A stretch of 64,000 nt of DNA from an uncultured bacterium (GCA_947177425.1 CAMWUN010000007.1:1-64000); one strand, 5' to 3'; counted from the stretch's first letter, positions 26,460 to 36,115 are shown. Notes: generated by a model not told the origin, from the sequence alone. Made by a program: numbers and translations.

Positions 26460-29400
26460 ATGGGGAAATACGAAAATGATCACAGGGAAAATGGACAGGA
26501 TTATCTTTACGACGCGTTTATTTCATACCGCCATATGCCTCTTGACAAGGCTGTAGCGGAACGGCTTCAGATACTATTGGAGAATTTCCGGCTGCAGAAG
26601 CATACAAAAAGGCTCCGCATTTTCCGGGATCAGAGTGAACTCACCACCAGCAACGACTTAGGCAGCGAAATCCGCAAAGCGTTGCTGCGCTCCCGGTATC
26701 TGATTGTTGTATGTTCGGAACACACCAGGGAATCCGCTTGGTGCATGGAGGAAATCCGGCTCTTTAAGGAAGCGCACAAGGGAAGCACCCGGCGTATTCT
26801 CACCTTAATCATATCAGGGGAGCCGTCACAGGTGCTGCCAGATTCCCTGCGCTGGGAAGAGCGCCCCGTATCTCCTGACGGGGGACGCACCATCCTGCAA
26901 AGGGAAGCCCTTGAGCCTCTCAGCGCCGACGTTCGTGCCAGTACACGCCGCAAAAGCCTGCGCAGGCTTAAAGTGGAATTCCTGCGGATAGCTGCGCCTA
27001 TTCTGGAATGTGGGTTTGACGAACTTTTTCAGCGGCGCCAGCGCAGGCGGCGCAAAAATGCAATTATCCTGTTTGCAGGCTCCCTGACGCTGCTTGCCTG
27101 CATCCTGATTGTGGTGTCAGCTTTCGCATACCGCACAAAAATATCGGAAGCCAACTACCGGAATATCCTTGTGGATAATTATGCCAGAGAAGGCAACCGT
27201 TATGCAAATGCCGGAAAGCCCCAGGAAGCGCTGCTGTACTATACCCAGGCGCTTGCCCTGAATTCCGGGAAAACTTCCGCCGCTTCCGGCGCCGCTTTGC
27301 TGCTACAGGAATATCTCTGGCCTGTGTTAACAGAAAACACGCCAGATGCAGGGGAAATATACGCCTTTCCAACAGATAAGCCCGCAATTGATTGCAATAC
27401 CCTTCCTTACCTTGATGAAACCAGTAAAGGCTGTACCACGGATTCCCTTTTTTCGGACTATGGCCCCTGCGCCCTTGCTCTGGGGGAGGATAAAATCATA
27501 GCCGCCCACAACGGTCTTGTCCATGTGTACACCCTTGATGCACAGGGTACAGCGACGGAAACAGCCCGGGCTGATTTGGCGGAAGCTTTCCCTGTGGACG
27601 CCGCCCAGAACGGCATCTCGAAGACAAACAATATCCGCCTTTCCCATGACGGCTCTCTGGCGCTTATAAGCAGTTATTCTCTTGCCGCCCTGTATGACAC
27701 AAAAACCCTTACCTTAAAAGCTGCAGTGCCAAGGTATCTTGACGGCCTGACAGGTATGGACATCAGTACCGATAATGAATATTTTGTTCTTTCCTATGGA
27801 AATCCATACCGGATTAATCTTCTGAATCCCGGCGGATGCTTTGAAGTGTATTCCTGTGACGGAGAGCTTTGCTTTGCATCCCCCAAAAATGAAAAAGACG
27901 CTCTAATGGGCACGGTATTTCATCCCACCGACCATGAACGGCTTCTGGTCTGGGGAGCCGACTTTGTCCAGCTATGGGACTGGCAGGAAGGCAGGGAACT
28001 TATGGCGCCCATCCGGCAGCATGATATTTCCTCCGCTTCCTTTACCGATGGCGGCTTTCTGTCCGTCACTGACCAAAGCCAGAATGCATCGGTTTATGTA
28101 CTGACAGAATTTCTTCCCCCTGCTGTAGTATTAGGGGATAGCGAGGGAGTTCTGCCCTATATCCAAAAATATAATATGGATGTCCAGAGCCCGGATGGAA
28201 TGGCCTTAACGGTAAGCGCTGACGCACTTTCCTTAACTGGCAGAGCCGGAAATATTCTTGATACCGTCAGTCTGCCCGCCACTGGACAGCGTGTGGCCCT
28301 CTCCAAAGACTGCCAGACTGCTTATTTATATAATGAAAATAGTCCGGCCCTTATGACCGTCCCTGTAGATTTTGAATCCGGGAAGCTGGGGGCAGTACAT
28401 CAACTGGATACCGGAACGGAAGCATCCCTGGGCATCTGGTTCGGGGAAGGCTGGCTTGCCTGTGAAACTGCCTCCAGAAATCTTCTCCTGTTTGACAGGG
28501 ATGGTGGGCAATACTGTAAAATCCTGCCCCAGCACAACGGGAATATCGTGTCCATACTGGTGGATTCTCATATGCGGTACGTTGTCTGTATTCTGGAAAG
28601 CACCACCGGGAATTCAAACGATTTTCATTTCGGGAAAACCGGAATTATTGAAATTTGGGACGCCTCCTCCCAACTGCTGCTCTCCTCCTTCCAGAAGGAC
28701 GGAAAAGAAATAGACCAAGCTCTGATAACTGAAAATGGAACTTTAATCTGGAGCGTAAATGGAGAAACATATACCCGGCAGCTTTCTGTTCCTGTTCCGG
28801 ATGGGGAAACCGTACAGTTTATGCAGGGACTGTGTTGTCTTTCCCTGAATTCCAGTCAGGATTTTGTCATGAAAAGCCCATCCGTATCAGATTTGCAGAT
28901 GAATAGCTGGGCTGTTCTTGAAAGGAATACTCCAAAAGCGCCAGCTTTCTTCCAGCCGTCAGCAGAAGCTGTCCGGCCATCAGAGAAGGAAAATGCATCC
29001 ATTCCAGAACAGAGTTTAATTTATTTTGTGGAGGAATTGTACTCTGCACAAAACAGTGGGGATACTCTGTGGTTTGAACAGTGTGACAATTTATGGAAGC
29101 GCCTTTTAAAAGGGGAACTGAACTATACTGCCCCGGAGCTTGATACTTTTTATCTGGTTTATACCAACCCTGTCCTCTATACCGGAGCCACGGAAAAAAT
29201 TATTTTCGGACTAGAGACTTACATCAGTTTAATTCAAAGCCTGGTGGAGGAAAGTGCTGTCTGCCATGAGACTGTCCTTTCTGAATTTCATATCCGGCTT
29301 TTGGAAACCCTTGCCGCAACACAGGAATATGACGAAATCATTATGCAGGCTTTTCATGACATCAGTCTCCTGAACGCTGACATTGGAGCCGGAAGGCCCG

Positions 29401-30038
29401 CCAGCGCAGAAAGCGGTGCCGATGCCCTCCTGGCACAGGCAGATGCTGCTGACTGCGCTTATCTGGCGGAGTATCTGGAAGCATGGTCGGAAAGTCTGAA
29501 AGGAAACGGCCTTAACGCCATGTCCGCCCTTACCGGATACTGTACCGCCAACAGTGATGTTCTTCCCTTTTTAGGTTCGGAACCTGCTGCCCTGTCCAGC
29601 CTGTATAGAAGGGATTCCCAGACAGCCGCCGATTCCATCAATAGTTTTATTACTGGCAGTATGCATATGTTTACCGATGCAGATATTTCTCTGCAGGAAG
29701 ACCAGCTTACAACCTGGCTTTTTTCCAGCGAATTGCTGGTCTGGCGGGGAGAAATTGATGCCTCCGTTTTTGATGAATACCTCCGCAGAATTGATGCTGA
29801 TTTTGGCATTAAGATCCAGGAAACAACACCTCAGGCCCAGCATGCAGGTCTGCTGCCCGGCGACCTTGTCATCGGAGTGGACGGCTGGCGCATCGCGGGA
29901 ATCCAGCACTACAGCCGCTTACGGAACAGCGAAAAGACACAGGACTTTGAAATCCTGCGCAAAGGTGAAAGACTTACGCTGACCATTTCCGGGCCTGCGG
30001 AATTTACCGGAAAGATGGTGACAAACTTCCACATTTAA
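26460..30038 (+). CDS. TIR-domain / transmembrane / propeller-like / PDZ protein
   Basis: A 1192-residue multidomain protein. Residues 14-180 are a TIR domain: DAFISYRH (18-25), the loop FRDQSELTTS (55-64) and SAWCMEE, with E98 at the WxxxE position of the NAD-cleaving glutamate. A basic RRQRRRRK stretch precedes one transmembrane helix (about 200-223), then a TPR-like pair (230-275). Residues about 300-790 look like beta-propeller repeats, followed by a helical region and a C-terminal PDZ domain (about 1100-1180, AGLLPGDLVIGVDGWRI). This puts TIR inside and the sensor part outside the cell. It is operon partner of the RyR protein. NADase or signalling-nucleotide activity is inference. Confidence 0.82.
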   Translation: MGKYENDHRENGQDYLYDAFISYRHMPLDKAVAERLQILLENFRLQKHTKRLRIFRDQSELTTSNDLGSEIRKALLRSRYLIVVCSEHTRESAWCMEEIRLFKEAHKGSTRRILTLIISGEPSQVLPDSLRWEERPVSPDGGRTILQREALEPLSADVRASTRRKSLRRLKVEFLRIAAPILECGFDELFQRRQRRRRKNAIILFAGSLTLLACILIVVSAFAYRTKISEANYRNILVDNYAREGNRYANAGKPQEALLYYTQALALNSGKTSAASGAALLLQEYLWPVLTENTPDAGEIYAFPTDKPAIDCNTLPYLDETSKGCTTDSLFSDYGPCALALGEDKIIAAHNGLVHVYTLDAQGTATETARADLAEAFPVDAAQNGISKTNNIRLSHDGSLALISSYSLAALYDTKTLTLKAAVPRYLDGLTGMDISTDNEYFVLSYGNPYRINLLNPGGCFEVYSCDGELCFASPKNEKDALMGTVFHPTDHERLLVWGADFVQLWDWQEGRELMAPIRQHDISSASFTDGGFLSVTDQSQNASVYVLTEFLPPAVVLGDSEGVLPYIQKYNMDVQSPDGMALTVSADALSLTGRAGNILDTVSLPATGQRVALSKDCQTAYLYNENSPALMTVPVDFESGKLGAVHQLDTGTEASLGIWFGEGWLACETASRNLLLFDRDGGQYCKILPQHNGNIVSILVDSHMRYVVCILESTTGNSNDFHFGKTGIIEIWDASSQLLLSSFQKDGKEIDQALITENGTLIWSVNGETYTRQLSVPVPDGETVQFMQGLCCLSLNSSQDFVMKSPSVSDLQMNSWAVLERNTPKAPAFFQPSAEAVRPSEKENASIPEQSLIYFVEELYSAQNSGDTLWFEQCDNLWKRLLKGELNYTAPELDTFYLVYTNPVLYTGATEKIIFGLETYISLIQSLVEESAVCHETVLSEFHIRLLETLAATQEYDEIIMQAFHDISLLNADIGAGRPASAESGADALLAQADAADCAYLAEYLEAWSESLKGNGLNAMSALTGYCTANSDVLPFLGSEPAALSSLYRRDSQTAADSINSFITGSMHMFTDADISLQEDQLTTWLFSSELLVWRGEIDASVFDEYLRRIDADFGIKIQETTPQAQHAGLLPGDLVIGVDGWRIAGIQHYSRLRNSEKTQDFEILRKGERLTLTISGPAEFTGKMVTNFHI

Positions 30039-30051
30039 AATAACAGCCCCG

Positions 30052-30579
30052 TCAGGACAGTGTTTCCTTTAAGGAATCTATCCACTTTTCAATTGCCTGT
30101 GCCAGTATAAGCTGCTGGTGCAGGACTGCCTTTCCTGTTTCCGGTATCTCCGTCAGATTCTTCTTTAGCTCCATCTCCTTTTCCAAATATGCCTTTAAGG
30201 TTCTGACATTACTTTCAATACCTGAAAGGCATATTTTCTGCTGCTGTGGGGGCAGGCTGGGCAAATTAACAATAACAGAATTGAAATCAAGAAATATATG
30301 AACCGGGCTGGCTGAAATCTCCATCATAAGCTTTTCAAATTCCATATTTCCTTCCTCTGTCAGCGTATACACTGCCTTTTCCGGCATCTTTCCTTCTCTG
30401 ACAGTACTTCCTTTAATATATCCTTTCCCTTCCAGTTGCAGTACTTTTTTGTAGATGGAAGGGGTGCTGATTTTAACCCATTTGGATATATTCCTATACT
30501 CTACCAGCTTTTGAATGTCATAGGCGCTAAGCGCTTCCTGTTTCAACATTCCCAACACTATCAAATCAATCGTTGCCAT
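30052..30579 (-). CDS. PadR-family transcriptional regulator
   Basis: A 175-residue PadR-type winged-helix protein: MATIDLIVLGMLKQEALSAYDIQKLV, then STPSIYKKVLQLEGKGYI and EKAVYTLTEEGNMEFEKLM, with a helical C-terminal dimer domain. I use ATG 30579, nine bases from GGAGG; an ATG six bases earlier is too close. It is convergent with the TIR gene (13 bases between stops), so it is not part of that transcript. No partner gene remains beside it on its own strand; the upstream DNA is decayed. Confidence 0.85.
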   Translation of the reverse strand: MATIDLIVLGMLKQEALSAYDIQKLVEYRNISKWVKISTPSIYKKVLQLEGKGYIKGSTVREGKMPEKAVYTLTEEGNMEFEKLMMEISASPVHIFLDFNSVIVNLPSLPPQQQKICLSGIESNVRTLKAYLEKEMELKKNLTEIPETGKAVLHQQLILAQAIEKWIDSLKETLS

Positions 30580-30664
30580 AATCATAATCCTCCGTACCCG
30601 AACGCTGTCTGCACAGACAAAGGCGCTGTTTTCCTGCGGTTGATATGTCAGCCAAACATCCTGT

Positions 30665-30959
30665 TCAATGCACTAACTTTTTTGCCTTGTGATATTCTTC
30701 CTCTGTTGTGCCAATCCCTTCACAGGCTCTGGACAAATCCACATGAAATCTTAACATAACTGATTCCACGCTTTTTACCAGCATTTCGGCCTTTCCTTCG
30801 TTTCTCTCTTCACCTCATTCCGAAGTTCGCCCTTGTGTCCAATTCCTGCAAGTCCTTTCCCTTCACGAACGGCACGCCGTCACAGCCAATGCTGTTTATG
30901 ATATCCGCATAGCGTTCATTGTCAGAAAAGAAAGTTACGCTTACAAAATCCTTTTCCAT
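30665..30959 (-). pseudogene. Decayed Rpn-family (PD-(D/E)XK transposase-like) gene
   Basis: Two fragments in different frames. 30810-30959, after a good GGAGG site, encodes a 49-residue start resembling the Rpn/recombination-promoting nuclease N-terminus (SDNERYADIINSIGCDGVPF then KGKDLQELDTR). 30665-30790 in another frame encodes the usual C-terminal tail (ACEGIGTTEEEYHKAKKLV). The nuclease core of roughly 200 residues is missing, so an internal deletion removed it. Family assignment is from memory of the end motifs. Confidence 0.65.
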
Positions 30960-30978
30960 CTTCTTCCTCCTGTACCTG

Positions 30979-31011
30979 GGCAGGAGTCTTCAAAAAACCT
31001 CCTGCCTTTTT
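30979..31011 (+). terminator. Orphan intrinsic terminator
   Basis: GGCAGGAG (30979-30986) pairs with CTCCTGCC (30999-31006), followed by a T run on the plus strand. No plus-strand gene precedes it, so it may be left from a lost gene. From here to 31250 I see no supported gene. Confidence 0.65.
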
Positions 31012-31253
31012 AATAAGTTAACCGGGTAATAAAGCATAGATTTCTTGAAGTTTTCTGATGCCTGTCCATCTCTGGATTCCGATCCGTCCTGACCAAGTGC
31101 CGCTGGCACTCAGAACCGTTACCTGTGGAAGCCAATGGCAGGCGTAAGAAGGCTGACAGCCTGATAAATAGAAAATACCGTATGCTTGAAAATGATATTA
31201 TCATAATTCCATTCAAAAAGCAAGCGCATGTTATTGGCCACCATGGGAATCAA

Positions 31254-31307
31254 TTTTCAAACGTTGCTATTCACGGTCTAAAGACCGCTCATAGCAACTT
31301 TTCAAAC
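31254..31307. mobile_element. 36-bp hairpin insertion with 9-bp flanking repeats
   Basis: Inverted ends GTTGCTAT (31263-31270) and ATAGCAAC (31291-31298) enclose a second stem GGTCT/AGACC. On both sides lies the identical 9-mer TTTTCAAAC (31254-31262 and 31299-31307), as expected of a target-site duplication. Too small to encode anything; a palindromic mini-element moved in trans is the best reading. Confidence 0.65.
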
Positions 31308-31369
31308 AGCCTGCCATTTTATGTGCTAAAATAAATATAGAACCTAACTTATGACAAGGAGTCTGGCAT

Positions 31370-32284
31370 ATGGAAAATGCATTTGTACTGGAATTATCGG
31401 AATCTAAATTTAAGGATTTATTTGTCTGCTTCTGCGGTTACTCCCAGTGCCGGCCCCTTCATGGATTCGGCCCGGCGGTAAGACCCAACTATATTATTCA
31501 CTATATCATAGATGGAAAAGGCTTTTACCAGACGGAAAACTGTAAATACCATATGGGCGCCGGGGAAGGCTTCCTGATTGAACCGGATGTAATGACCTAC
31601 TATCAGGCTGACCGTGACGACCCCTGGAGTTATTTGTGGATTGGCTTTTCAGGAAGGCATGCAAAAGAATATCTGGAAGATTTGGGGTTAAACAGCCGTC
31701 ATCCTACTTTCCGCTCTGAACAGGGAAAAGAACTGCGGAAACTGGTTCTGCAGATGCTGAAATGCTCTGATGGTTCCATTACCAGCCAATATCAGCTGCA
31801 AAGCCTGCTATATGCCTTTTTTGCTGCCTTGTCCAAAGATACACAGCATGGGAGCGAACCTCCGCAGTCCCGTGAAAATTTTTATATAGAACGCGCCATA
31901 GGCTATATCCGGAATAATTATTCCTCGGAAATAAAAGTGACTGACATTGCCGACTACTTATGTGTAAACCGCAGTTACCTGTATAAACTTTTTCAAAGCA
32001 GCCTCCAGATGTCCCCCCAGGAATTTCTGACCCGTTTCCGGATTTCCCGGGCAAAGGAACTTCTGTCAACTACCCGGCTGTCCATCGAACATGTGGCCTC
32101 ATCCTGCGGATACCAGAATGCCCTTGTTTTTTCAAAGGCATTTAAAAGAACGACCGGATGCATCCCCACCCTGTATCGCACAGAGCACTTCCAGACCACC
32201 AGAAAGAATCTGGAAGACAACAAAGAGTTTATTGAAGAACTGATGAAAGAGGAATCTCTCTGGAAATTACACCAGCGCAGATGA
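31370..32284 (+). CDS. AraC-family regulator of alpha-galactoside operon
   Basis: A 304-residue regulator. An N-terminal cupin-like sensor (NYIIHYIIDGKGFYQTE...MGAGEGFLIEPDVMTYYQADRDDPW, here abbreviated) is followed by two C-terminal HTH motifs (VTDIADYLCVNRSYLYKLFQ and LSIEHVASSCGYQNALVFS then FKRTTGCIPTLYR). AAGGAG lies eight bases before the ATG. It immediately precedes a sugar symporter and GH36 gene on the same strand and resembles MsmR-type activators that respond to raffinose or melibiose. Autogenous and operon activation is inference. Confidence 0.9.
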   Translation: MENAFVLELSESKFKDLFVCFCGYSQCRPLHGFGPAVRPNYIIHYIIDGKGFYQTENCKYHMGAGEGFLIEPDVMTYYQADRDDPWSYLWIGFSGRHAKEYLEDLGLNSRHPTFRSEQGKELRKLVLQMLKCSDGSITSQYQLQSLLYAFFAALSKDTQHGSEPPQSRENFYIERAIGYIRNNYSSEIKVTDIADYLCVNRSYLYKLFQSSLQMSPQEFLTRFRISRAKELLSTTRLSIEHVASSCGYQNALVFSKAFKRTTGCIPTLYRTEHFQTTRKNLEDNKEFIEELMKEESLWKLHQRR

Positions 32285-32368
32285 CTTAATGTTGAAAATA
32301 TACCAGAAGGAAACATTTTGACTGCCGCCTGCAACAAAAGTGTCTACCGTCCCCACAGGGCAAATAGA

Positions 32369-32374
32369 TATAAT
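32369..32374 (+). promoter_or_regulatory. -10 element of symporter/alpha-galactosidase operon
   Basis: A perfect TATAAT about 75 bases before the symporter start with no recognisable -35 at the right distance. This is the pattern of an activator-dependent promoter and fits control by the adjacent AraC-type protein. Confidence 0.5.
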
Positions 32375-32451
32375 AAAGACATGTTAAGAGACATGCGCGC
32401 ATCCGTCTCACTGAATATTCACAATAAATACAAATATTGGAGGAGATTTTG

Positions 32452-33855
32452 ATGAGTATGGAAACTAAAAACAATGTAAACCCCAGGTATAAACATGTAT
32501 CCGCCCGTGAAAAATACTGTTTCGGCATCGGCGCAATCGGAAAAGATGCGATCGTGAACCTGGTAGGCGCCTTTCTGATGCTGTATTTTACAGATACCTT
32601 ATACCTTGCCCCTGCTTTTGTAGGCATATTATTTTTTGTAGCCCGTATCTGGGATGCTGTCAATGATCCCATGATGGGTATGATTGTAGACAATACCCGC
32701 TCCCGCTACGGCAAATTCCGTATCTGGCTGGTAATCGGCACACTGGCAAATTCCGTTGTATTCGTGCTTTTGTTTCACAGCTTTCATTTGAAGGGAACAG
32801 CTCTTTACATATATGTATCGGTTATGTACATACTCTACGGCATGACCTATACCATCATGGATGTGCCTTACTGGTCCTGGCTCCCGAACCTGACCAACGA
32901 CCCCCGTGAACGTGAAAAAGTATCCGTCATTCCAAGATTCTTTGCAAGCCTGGCAGGATTTTCGGTTGCAACCTTCGGCCTGTATGTGATTCACGGTCTG
33001 AACCGGGCAGCAGGAGAAGAAAACCTTTATGCCGAACACGGTTACACCGTATTTGCCATCATTATAGCAGTTATTTTCATTGTCACTATCGGAATTACCG
33101 TTTTTAATGTAAAGGAAGAGGACACCTTAGGCAGTAAAGCATCCAAAACAAACTTAAAGCAGGCTTTCCGCATCATTATCCAGAACGACCAGCTTGTAGC
33201 CTTTATCGGACTGCTCCTGACTTTTAACCTCTGTACACAGATTGCCAAAAGCTTTGCCGTATATTATTTTAAAAATGTTTGTGGAAATGAGTATCTGTAC
33301 TCAATTTTCGGATTTGCAATTATAGCGGAAATGGCTGGCCTTATCTTCTTCCCGAAAATAGCCGCAAAAATAAGCCGTGAAAAAGTATACTTCTGGGCCT
33401 GCGCCCTTCCAGTTATAGGCTTCATACTTCTTGGCGCATTCGGTTTCATTGCACCCAGAAACGCCGTATTTGTAGTAATAAGCTGCGCCTTTATCTTCTT
33501 CGGCTCCGGTTTGTCCCTTGGGGTCACTACCTGCTGTATGGCAGACGTAATCGACTACGGCGAAGTAAAATTCGGCGTAAGAAATGAAAGCGTAACCTGC
33601 TCCGCCCAGACTTTCCTTATGAAAGCCGCAACAGCAGCCGCCGGCGGATTATCCGGTGTAGGACTCCAAATCGTAGGGTACAATGCAAAACTGGAAACGC
33701 AGTCCACAGGCACCATTATGGGAATCCGTGTCATGATGATCATTGTCCCCATTATTCTTGGCGTGCTCAGCTATTTTATTTACAGCCGCTATTACATTTT
33801 AAAAGGTGAAAAAATGGCGGAAATAACAGAAAAATTAAACCAGCTCCACAAATAA
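32452..33855 (+). CDS. GPH-family sugar:cation symporter
   Basis: Membrane symporter of the glycoside-pentoside-hexuronide family (MelB-like), about 467 residues, twelve predicted helices. The hallmark YCFGIGAIGKDAIVNL start, the GMIVDNTRSRYGKFRIW loop and the conserved DVIDYGEVKFG stretch near the C-terminus are all visible. GGAGG lies eight bases before ATG 32452. Placed between an AraC regulator and an alpha-galactosidase, it probably imports melibiose, raffinose or another alpha-galactoside. Confidence 0.92.
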   Translation: MSMETKNNVNPRYKHVSAREKYCFGIGAIGKDAIVNLVGAFLMLYFTDTLYLAPAFVGILFFVARIWDAVNDPMMGMIVDNTRSRYGKFRIWLVIGTLANSVVFVLLFHSFHLKGTALYIYVSVMYILYGMTYTIMDVPYWSWLPNLTNDPREREKVSVIPRFFASLAGFSVATFGLYVIHGLNRAAGEENLYAEHGYTVFAIIIAVIFIVTIGITVFNVKEEDTLGSKASKTNLKQAFRIIIQNDQLVAFIGLLLTFNLCTQIAKSFAVYYFKNVCGNEYLYSIFGFAIIAEMAGLIFFPKIAAKISREKVYFWACALPVIGFILLGAFGFIAPRNAVFVVISCAFIFFGSGLSLGVTTCCMADVIDYGEVKFGVRNESVTCSAQTFLMKAATAAAGGLSGVGLQIVGYNAKLETQSTGTIMGIRVMMIIVPIILGVLSYFIYSRYYILKGEKMAEITEKLNQLHK

Positions 33856-33886
33856 AACAGCCTTACCTGGCGGAAAGTGAGAAACC

Positions 33887-36115
33887 ATGCATATAACATT
33901 CCATGAAAACACCAGAATATTCCATCTTTACAATGATGACATCAGTTATATCATGACGATTATGAGAAACGGTCATCTGGGACAGCTCTACTTCGGGAAA
34001 CATATTAAGGACAAAGAAGATTTCTCCTACCTCCTTGAAACCTGTGAAAGACCCATGACATCCTACCTTTATGAAAATGACCGGACATTCTCGCTGGAAC
34101 ATATCCGGCAGGAATATCCTGTGTTCGGTACCACAGATTATCGTCAGAGCGCCGTGGAAATACGGCAGGAAAACGGAAGCCGGATTTCGGACTTTACGTA
34201 CCGGAGCCATATTATTACGGAAGGAAAGCCCCTCCTTTTGGGGCTTCCGGCAACCTACACAGAAGCCCCAAAGGAGGCCCTGACCCTGACTGTCACGCTG
34301 GAAGATGATGTGACCAAAGTACGGGCACAGCTTCTTTACACGATTTTTGCTAAAGGAGGGATAGTGGCCCGCAGCGTACGCCTTTCCAACGAAGGCCCGC
34401 GTCCAGTACGGCTATGCCGGGCCATGAGCCTTTGTCTTGATTTGCCGGACCGGGATTATGTGTGGCAGCAGCTTTCCGGCTGCTGGGCAAGAGAGTGTCA
34501 TATCCGCAGCCGGGCTCTGGAACCGGGCATCTTGTCCATCGGAAGCATGAGGGGCAACTCCTCCCATGAGCATAATCCATTCCTTGTTCTGAAACGTCCC
34601 GACACCACCGAAAGACGCGGGGAGGCAATAGGATTTTCCCTGATTTACAGCGGCAACTTCAGGATTCAGGCAGAAGTGGATGCCCATGACACCCTGCGGG
34701 TGCTGGCCGGCATTGACCCGGAAACCTTTGAGTGGAAACTGGACAGGAGTGAAACTTTCCAGACACCGGAGGCCATCATGGTATATACCGACAGCGGCCT
34801 GAACCATATGAGCCAGACTTTCCACAAACTCTATCAGAAACGGCTGGCAAGAGGTTACTGGCGCGATAAAGCAAGACCCATACTGAACAATAACTGGGAG
34901 GCCACCTACTTTGATTTTACCCAGGACCGTCTGATTGAAATTGCTTCCAGGGCAAAAGAGTGCGGTGTGGAACTGTTTGTTCTGGACGACGGCTGGTTTG
35001 GCGCGCGCAGCAGCGACCGGGCCGGTCTGGGCGACTGGAAAGCTAATAAAACACGCCTGCCGGACGGCATTGCAGGGCTGGCCGACCGGGTGGAAGACCT
35101 GGGCCTGAAATTCGGCCTCTGGTTTGAGCCGGAAATGGTCAATAAAGATTCAGACTTTTACAGGCAGCACCCGGACTGGATTCTGTCAACGCCTGACCGG
35201 AACCAGTCCCATGGCAGATACCAGCATGTTCTGGATTTTTCCAGAAAAGAAGTGGTAGACGCTATTTATGAACAGATGTCCGCTATTTTAAGAGATGCAA
35301 AAATATCCTATATTAAGTGGGATATGAACCGGAGTATCACAGAGTGCTATTCCAGCGCATGGCCTGCAGACAGGCAGGGAGAAATCTATCACCGTTATAT
35401 CCTTGGGGTTTATGATTTGTACGAACGGCTGACCAGAGAATTTCCAAAGGTGCTCTTTGAATCCTGCGCCAGCGGCGGAGGGCGTTTCGACCCGGGTATG
35501 CTTTACTATGCACCTCAGGGCTGGATCAGTGACAACAGCGATGCAGTGGAACGGCTGAAAATCCAGTATGGAACCTCCATGTGCTACCCGGTCAGCAGCA
35601 TGGGTACCCATGTGTCCGTCACACCAAACCATCAGGTATTCCGCAATACACCCCTCCACACCCGGGCAAATGTGGCCTGCTTTGGAACTTTTGGCTATGA
35701 ACTGGATTTAAACAAACTGACGCAGGAAGAAAACGAAGAAGTAAAAGAACAGATTGCCTTTATGAAAAAATACAGGAAAGTGCTGCAGTTCGGCACATTT
35801 TACCGGCTGATGAGCCCATTTGAGGGAAATGAAACTGCATGGATGGCAGTAAGTGAAGACCAGAAAACCGCTCTGGTAGGCTGGTACCGGGTTCTGAACT
35901 GCGTCAACGGAAGGTATACCCGGCTGCGGCTGGAAGGACTGAATCCGTCATATTATTACCGGAATTCCCAAAGCGGCGTGTGCTGTTTCGGCGACGAACT
36001 TATGTATGCCGGAATGATTACCAGCGATGAAACCGCCGGGCAACTCCCCCCGGATATAACCCCTTACACTGATTTTGAATCAAGAATCTATGTGCTGGAG
36101 GTGACAGAACCTTGA
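33887..36115 (+). CDS. Alpha-galactosidase (GH36)
   Basis: A 742-residue cytoplasmic glycosidase that removes terminal alpha-galactose from melibiose, raffinose and similar sugars. It has an N-terminal beta-sandwich, then the TIM barrel with WEATYFDF and DDGWFG, the nucleophile aspartate in YIKWDMNR, CASGGGRFDPGML, and the acid/base aspartate in WISDNSDA. Length is typical of GH36 subgroup I. No signal peptide, so it acts on sugar brought in by the symporter upstream. Its stop overlaps the next gene's start. Confidence 0.96.
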   Translation: MHITFHENTRIFHLYNDDISYIMTIMRNGHLGQLYFGKHIKDKEDFSYLLETCERPMTSYLYENDRTFSLEHIRQEYPVFGTTDYRQSAVEIRQENGSRISDFTYRSHIITEGKPLLLGLPATYTEAPKEALTLTVTLEDDVTKVRAQLLYTIFAKGGIVARSVRLSNEGPRPVRLCRAMSLCLDLPDRDYVWQQLSGCWARECHIRSRALEPGILSIGSMRGNSSHEHNPFLVLKRPDTTERRGEAIGFSLIYSGNFRIQAEVDAHDTLRVLAGIDPETFEWKLDRSETFQTPEAIMVYTDSGLNHMSQTFHKLYQKRLARGYWRDKARPILNNNWEATYFDFTQDRLIEIASRAKECGVELFVLDDGWFGARSSDRAGLGDWKANKTRLPDGIAGLADRVEDLGLKFGLWFEPEMVNKDSDFYRQHPDWILSTPDRNQSHGRYQHVLDFSRKEVVDAIYEQMSAILRDAKISYIKWDMNRSITECYSSAWPADRQGEIYHRYILGVYDLYERLTREFPKVLFESCASGGGRFDPGMLYYAPQGWISDNSDAVERLKIQYGTSMCYPVSSMGTHVSVTPNHQVFRNTPLHTRANVACFGTFGYELDLNKLTQEENEEVKEQIAFMKKYRKVLQFGTFYRLMSPFEGNETAWMAVSEDQKTALVGWYRVLNCVNGRYTRLRLEGLNPSYYYRNSQSGVCCFGDELMYAGMITSDETAGQLPPDITPYTDFESRIYVLEVTEP

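Noticed and set aside
31010-31216. 68-codon open frame in the scar zone
   Set aside because: No ribosome site, no recognisable motif, and it lies in decayed DNA.
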